In this document: piece after piece, positions 60,346-64,000 of the stretch
How the letters are laid out: every line of letters starts with the position of its first letter
How positions within the stretch are numbered: the first letter of the stretch is position 1
NCBI GenBank assembly: GCA_022495005.1
Contig: JAGYXB010002069.1
Location: 3,162,001 to 3,226,000, forward strand
Length of the DNA: 64,000 bases
Origin: Rhyacophila brunnea
Lineage: Eukaryota; Arthropoda; Insecta; Trichoptera; Rhyacophilidae
Direction of reading: 5' to 3'
Program-made: the position numbers and the translations under genes
The notes under the pieces: generated by a model
Database searches by the model: none
Seen by the model: the letters and a program-made list of their open reading frames with translations, nothing else
What the model was told of the DNA's origin: nothing

Positions 60346-61418
60346 ACCTATAGGTATAAGACTGCGTGCTGAATCAATATTGTTAACGTAAAACTGTATA
60401 ATTACAAAAAATATATTACTTAGGTATCTGAAAATAAATTAAAGGTCATTTCTAGCTACCACCTGTTGTGTCTTTAACACATCATCGAATTCTAGAATTT
60501 AGAGATCTCAAATTTCACTTTGCATTCATCGTGTACTAATATGAATATGTGGTGACCACGAAGTGAAATTTTAATTACCCATATAAATTGACCATCGAAA
60601 ATTATTAAATAAAAACGTGTTTCCAAAAAAAAAAAATTATGTGAGTACCAAGGAATCAGACATATTACATGTTTTTATATTTATTAAGAAAAGTATTGCA
60701 TCGTTGAATTGTTGATAGGTGAGATTATTATGGCTAATCTAACTTAAGATTACAATTGAATCTGAAACAATGATGAAAAAAATCGTAATTACTTGCCCTA
60801 GATAAAGACTTTTCTTTCTCATTGTATAGGTAAATCACTCCATATTGGCACTATAGCACAGAAAAAGTGATTCACAGTTGTATTGGATCGATTTCTAGCA
60901 TTGAATAAGGCATTGTAGTAAACAATACTAATACACGCGAAGAGTATTTGGAATGATTTACCTATTTCGTTGCTGACTAAATAATATGATTATATTAGGT
61001 ACCACGAGAAATGATTGGAAAAAAATATTGATACAAAGTAAAAAAAAATAGTTTAAAAAAAATGTATGATGGGCCATATTTAGCAGCTGTTTTTGGTATT
61101 ATAATTAAAAATCAAAATAATGATATTTCTGTCTATATGGCAGCCAGTACAATAAAACGACACAGTCTATCCTTTCATAAGAAGTTTAGCTATATTTTGT
61201 ATTATAATGTGAATGTTTTGGTTTCGGTACAAATTGACGATATTCCGTTATCGAAATAACCATTCGTTCACAACAAATTAAAATTTGCAGGATTTATTTT
61301 AGAAACATCTGCATATTTAATAATTCATGATACTGTTTGAGTGAAAATAAATTATGTTGAAATAATGCTTGCGGATTTTGATAGATGCGGGTGATAATAG
61401 ACTGAAGTTTGCGACACA
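60346..61418. other. AT-rich non-coding stretch
   Basis: A 65-codon frame (61062-61259) is unrecognised. Nothing is called. Confidence 0.5.
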
Positions 61419-61850
61419 GGGAATGGAATAACTGGACGTCAGAACAATTGGTTGGACGCCGCAATGTCGAATGAAATAAATAGACATTGGTTACTATTGT
61501 ATACAGTACGTAGACGAGGAATTTTAATAAGTTTCCATATACTACTTAGTAGTTTCAATTGATTTTGGTCTTAATATAATATTTTTTTATCGCGGATTGA
61601 GAATTATCATGCCTGAGGCTTTATATAAAAATAAAAAAACTCTTTCTTCGTTGGAACTTAATCATATGCAAGATTAAATCATTATTTACGTGTGCATATT
61701 TAAATTCTCACCAAGTATTAAATCATAATATGATAATTTAAGAATATGAATATTAAATATATATTTTTAAAGTACATATAAGTACCTAACGTCTGTTTAT
61801 TTTCGAATTGCGTGGCGCCCAGTTGTTCCGGCGCCAAATCGTCCTAGATC
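61419..61850. mobile_element. Family C TIR element, copy 2
   Basis: Collinear with 42083-42498: GGGAATGGAATAACTGGACG at the left, GGCGCCCAGTTGTTCCGG and CGTCCTAGATC at the right. The flanks TGCGACACA and CGCTACACA agree at 7 of 9, consistent with an aged 9-bp duplication. Confidence 0.85.
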
Positions 61851-61944
61851 CGCTACACATTTTGCAGTAAAAAGTCCTTTCCATAGAAGTGAAAATGTTG
61901 TCAATTACCACTGAAAATTATTTTTATGTATATTAAAAGTAGCC

Positions 61945-62570
61945 TATAACTACGTCGACAGCTTCAAGTACCTGGGGGTACACATCACGGGAGATGGCAT
62001 TTTGCAGAACGAGCTCACTATCCGAATGGGAATGGCTTGAGCTACATTCAACTCGATGCGGAATGTCTGGGACTCACGATTGTACTCGGTCAAAACCAAA
62101 TGCCGCCTATTCGACGCTTGCATTCTGACGGTGCTACTTTACGGTAGCGAATCATGGAACCTTACGAAGGCTCAGAGAAACCGTATACTGATCTTCGAAA
62201 ACGGATGTTTGCGACGAATACTGGGTGTGCGGTGGGGTGGTATGACTTTAGGAGCAACAAGGAGATAAGAAAACGCACCAAGCAGCCTCTCATCGCGCTG
62301 AAAGTGAAGGGGAAACGTTGGACCTGGCTCGGCCACGTGCTTCGGATGCCAGAAGAGAACCTCGACCTGGCTTGCCTGTTCTTCAAGCCGACCGGATCCC
62401 GGCGTCTTGGAAGGCCGCTAAATACTATCTACAGAGTGTATGCGGATGCTGGTTTGACCTGGAACGAAGCAAGAAGACTGGCGAGCGACAGGGATTCTTG
62501 GAGGCGCCGCGTGGTGTCCATATGCCCCAATTAAAGGGCGGATATGGCCAAAGAAGAAGAAGAAGATAAC
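61945..62570 (+). pseudogene. LINE reverse transcriptase C-terminal fragment
   Basis: Reads VDSFKYLGVHITGDG, a stop near 62038, then ATFNSMRNVWDSRLYS, LLYGSESWNLTKAQRN and FENGCLRRILGV. After a frameshift near 62250 it continues EIRKRTKQPLIALKV, KGKRWTWLGHVLRMPEEN, GSRRLGRPLNT and GLTWNEARRLASDRDSWRRR to a stop at 62534. This is the conserved tail after the RT domain in EEP/RT non-LTR elements. An (AAG)n-like 3' end follows. It is GC-richer than its surroundings, so perhaps younger than the 7-9 kb copies, and is a different family from them. Confidence 0.85.
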
Positions 62571-63344
62571 TGCACATAAAAAGGCATACCGCGTTATTTA
62601 TGCGGCTAAATTAAATAATCATTAATCTAAGTAACCTCTATTAGCTTAATTTTCATAATATATTTAGGCTTCATTTATATAGAGAAGATTTTCTTCTTAT
62701 TTTCTTTGACAAAATACTTTAAAAAAAAAAACAATATCTCAATAATGTTCGTCGATAAAAATAACGGGGAGTCACGGCCACACCAACATGATACGTGTAG
62801 CGTGTAGTCAGCCTATTCTATTGACAGCGTTTGAAACGAACGGAGCGCAGCAACGGTTCGTGAATTATCACTCAATTATTATCATATTACAAAAAATATT
62901 TATTTCGTAATTAAATTCACTTACTTTATTACATTTAAAAGTTTTATACGAAACTTATTGAACTGATAGTAAAAACATATTATTTATCGCGTATCTAAAT
63001 CTCGATTTTCGCCTGCAGCTCTGACAATATTTGGACACTGCATATTTGAAGACGGTTATTTCATTTGACAGTCTGAGCTAGATGGTATTTATCAAAAAAT
63101 CTAACAGATTTATATAAATAATATAAAAAAAATATTAGATAAATATGTTGATATTTTCAGAAAATTATTGACGCTCCGGTTCGTAAAATCTTTCAGTTCG
63201 AGCGCTGCCTACAGATGAGTATTATTTTAATAATATTATGATGTGTGTTTTTTGTTTCTGATACATACATTTCCTCGTAACGGAGCAGTAAATATAATTT
63301 TTATCACACGCGAGTTTAGCTTTTCCGATTTTGAGTTTAAATCA
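62571..63344. other. AT-rich non-coding stretch
   Basis: Nothing recognised. Confidence 0.5.
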
Positions 63345-63862
63345 GAGGGTCGGAGCAGACCCTTTTTTAAGTTGCTCCGCTCCAGTTCCGCTCCAGAGTC
63401 TGCTCCTATAATGCTTCCAAAATATATATATGGAAGAATAAAAGAATAAGTAGTTAAATATAAGGTTTATTATTCGTCCTTTTCGTTATAAATTATATTA
63501 AACAAAATCCAACAGCAAATCGTCTTTTATTATCTGCATCTTATGTAAAAAAAAGTGAAGTTATTTATCACTTGGCAGTGTTGTCGTATATCAAATAATT
63601 CCAATGTTGCAAATTGTCAAATATATCTAATATTTTCATTGAATTTTAGGACGAAAATTAAATAATAAAAAAACATCCGGAGCACTACAAATTTTCGGTG
63701 CTCTGGGTAAAACTCCATTGCTCCACTGCTTCGTGCTCCTACTCCGAGCTCCGCTACAACGATCTAGTTTAACATAAGCTTCATAATATTATAATAATGC
63801 AATTATTATGCGAAAAAAGCACGTTCTTCACAGTTGGTAGCTCCACTCCGACCACACTGCGA
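63345..63862. mobile_element. Possible TIR element rich in GGAGC/GCTCC
   Basis: Left GAGGGTCGGAGCAGAC and right GTAGCTCCACTCCGACCACAC are loosely inverted, and GCTCC/GGAGC words are frequent at 63350-63405 and 63675-63765. This suggests a decayed MITE. The boundaries are approximate. Confidence 0.4.
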
Positions 63863-64000
63863 ACACAATTTAATGCTGGTACTCCTGGAGAGGATGTTCG
63901 CCTAAGTTGTGTCCATTGTGTCCAATCAAGAGGCATTTACCTCAATGCGACAAAAATTTATTATATGGCTGCGTAGGTGGCTCTTTTCCGCCGCCATGCT
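63863..64000. other. Window edge, nothing recognised
   Basis: No gene or repeat recognised. Confidence 0.5.

Noticed and set aside
1..64000. Endogenous virus or bacterial-origin genes
   Set aside because: No gag, pol-protease, capsid, polymerase or bacterial operon-like coding seen. The only reverse transcriptase is of non-LTR type.

Overview
The window looks like nuclear DNA from an insect. It is strongly AT-rich, has almost no open reading frame of genic quality outside transposons, carries insect-type TTAGG arrays, and is dense in mariner, Helitron, hAT, LINE and short inverted-repeat elements. The repeated short motif TAGGTACCTA/GTAGGTA and the Helitron end types suggest a sternorrhynchan hemipteran (aphid-like). 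That assignment is an inference, not proven here. No host protein-coding gene could be recognised. The window is best read as a large intergenic or intronic block. Two GC/CpG-rich patches with good splice-donor motifs (about 10990-11396 and 53290-53662) are the best candidates for host first exons or promoters.

Layout. 1-403: 3' remnant of a hAT transposon. 3370-4003, 12625-13783 and 30705-30768: a family of TIR elements ('family A'); the middle one is a long inverted duplication. 7261-9522: two decayed RTE-like LINE copies placed head to head. 10499-10743: a foldback repeat whose centre is an interstitial TTAGG-like array. 13834-15693, 25672-27555 and 28112-29972: three copies of one Helitron derivative that keep an N-terminal Helitron ORF but lack Rep and helicase. 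17208-17566: a recent 179-bp tandem duplication. 19757-21047: a complete mariner with an apparently intact D,D34D transposase. 38013-41074: a second Helitron family containing about twelve reiterated units, with a second, frameshifted mariner (39575-40876) inside. 42083-42498 and 61419-61850: a TIR family with 9-bp target duplications. 41187-41605, 50531-50843, 58704-59108 and 59739-60336: another family with 9-bp target duplications, carrying TTAGG-like motifs in its core. 46741-47890: a complex palindrome split by a hAT MITE that has a perfect 8-bp duplication. 61945-62570: tail of another LINE.

Throughout the window there are unusually many tRNA-like sequences (5907-6041, 11850-11915, 24683-24826, 48536-48600, 50165-50235, 54849-54925, 54987-55094, 56214-56283, 57351-57525). 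Several are bracketed by inverted repeats. The clearest case (57351-57525) has 40-bp arms matching at 38 positions around a tRNA-like loop. This recurrent arrangement, a tRNA-like module on a long stem, is the most unusual structure seen here and the best candidate for an undescribed element class.

The only plausibly functional protein is the mariner transposase at 19935-20984. Everything else that codes is a fossil. Gap entries state what was and was not seen between features.
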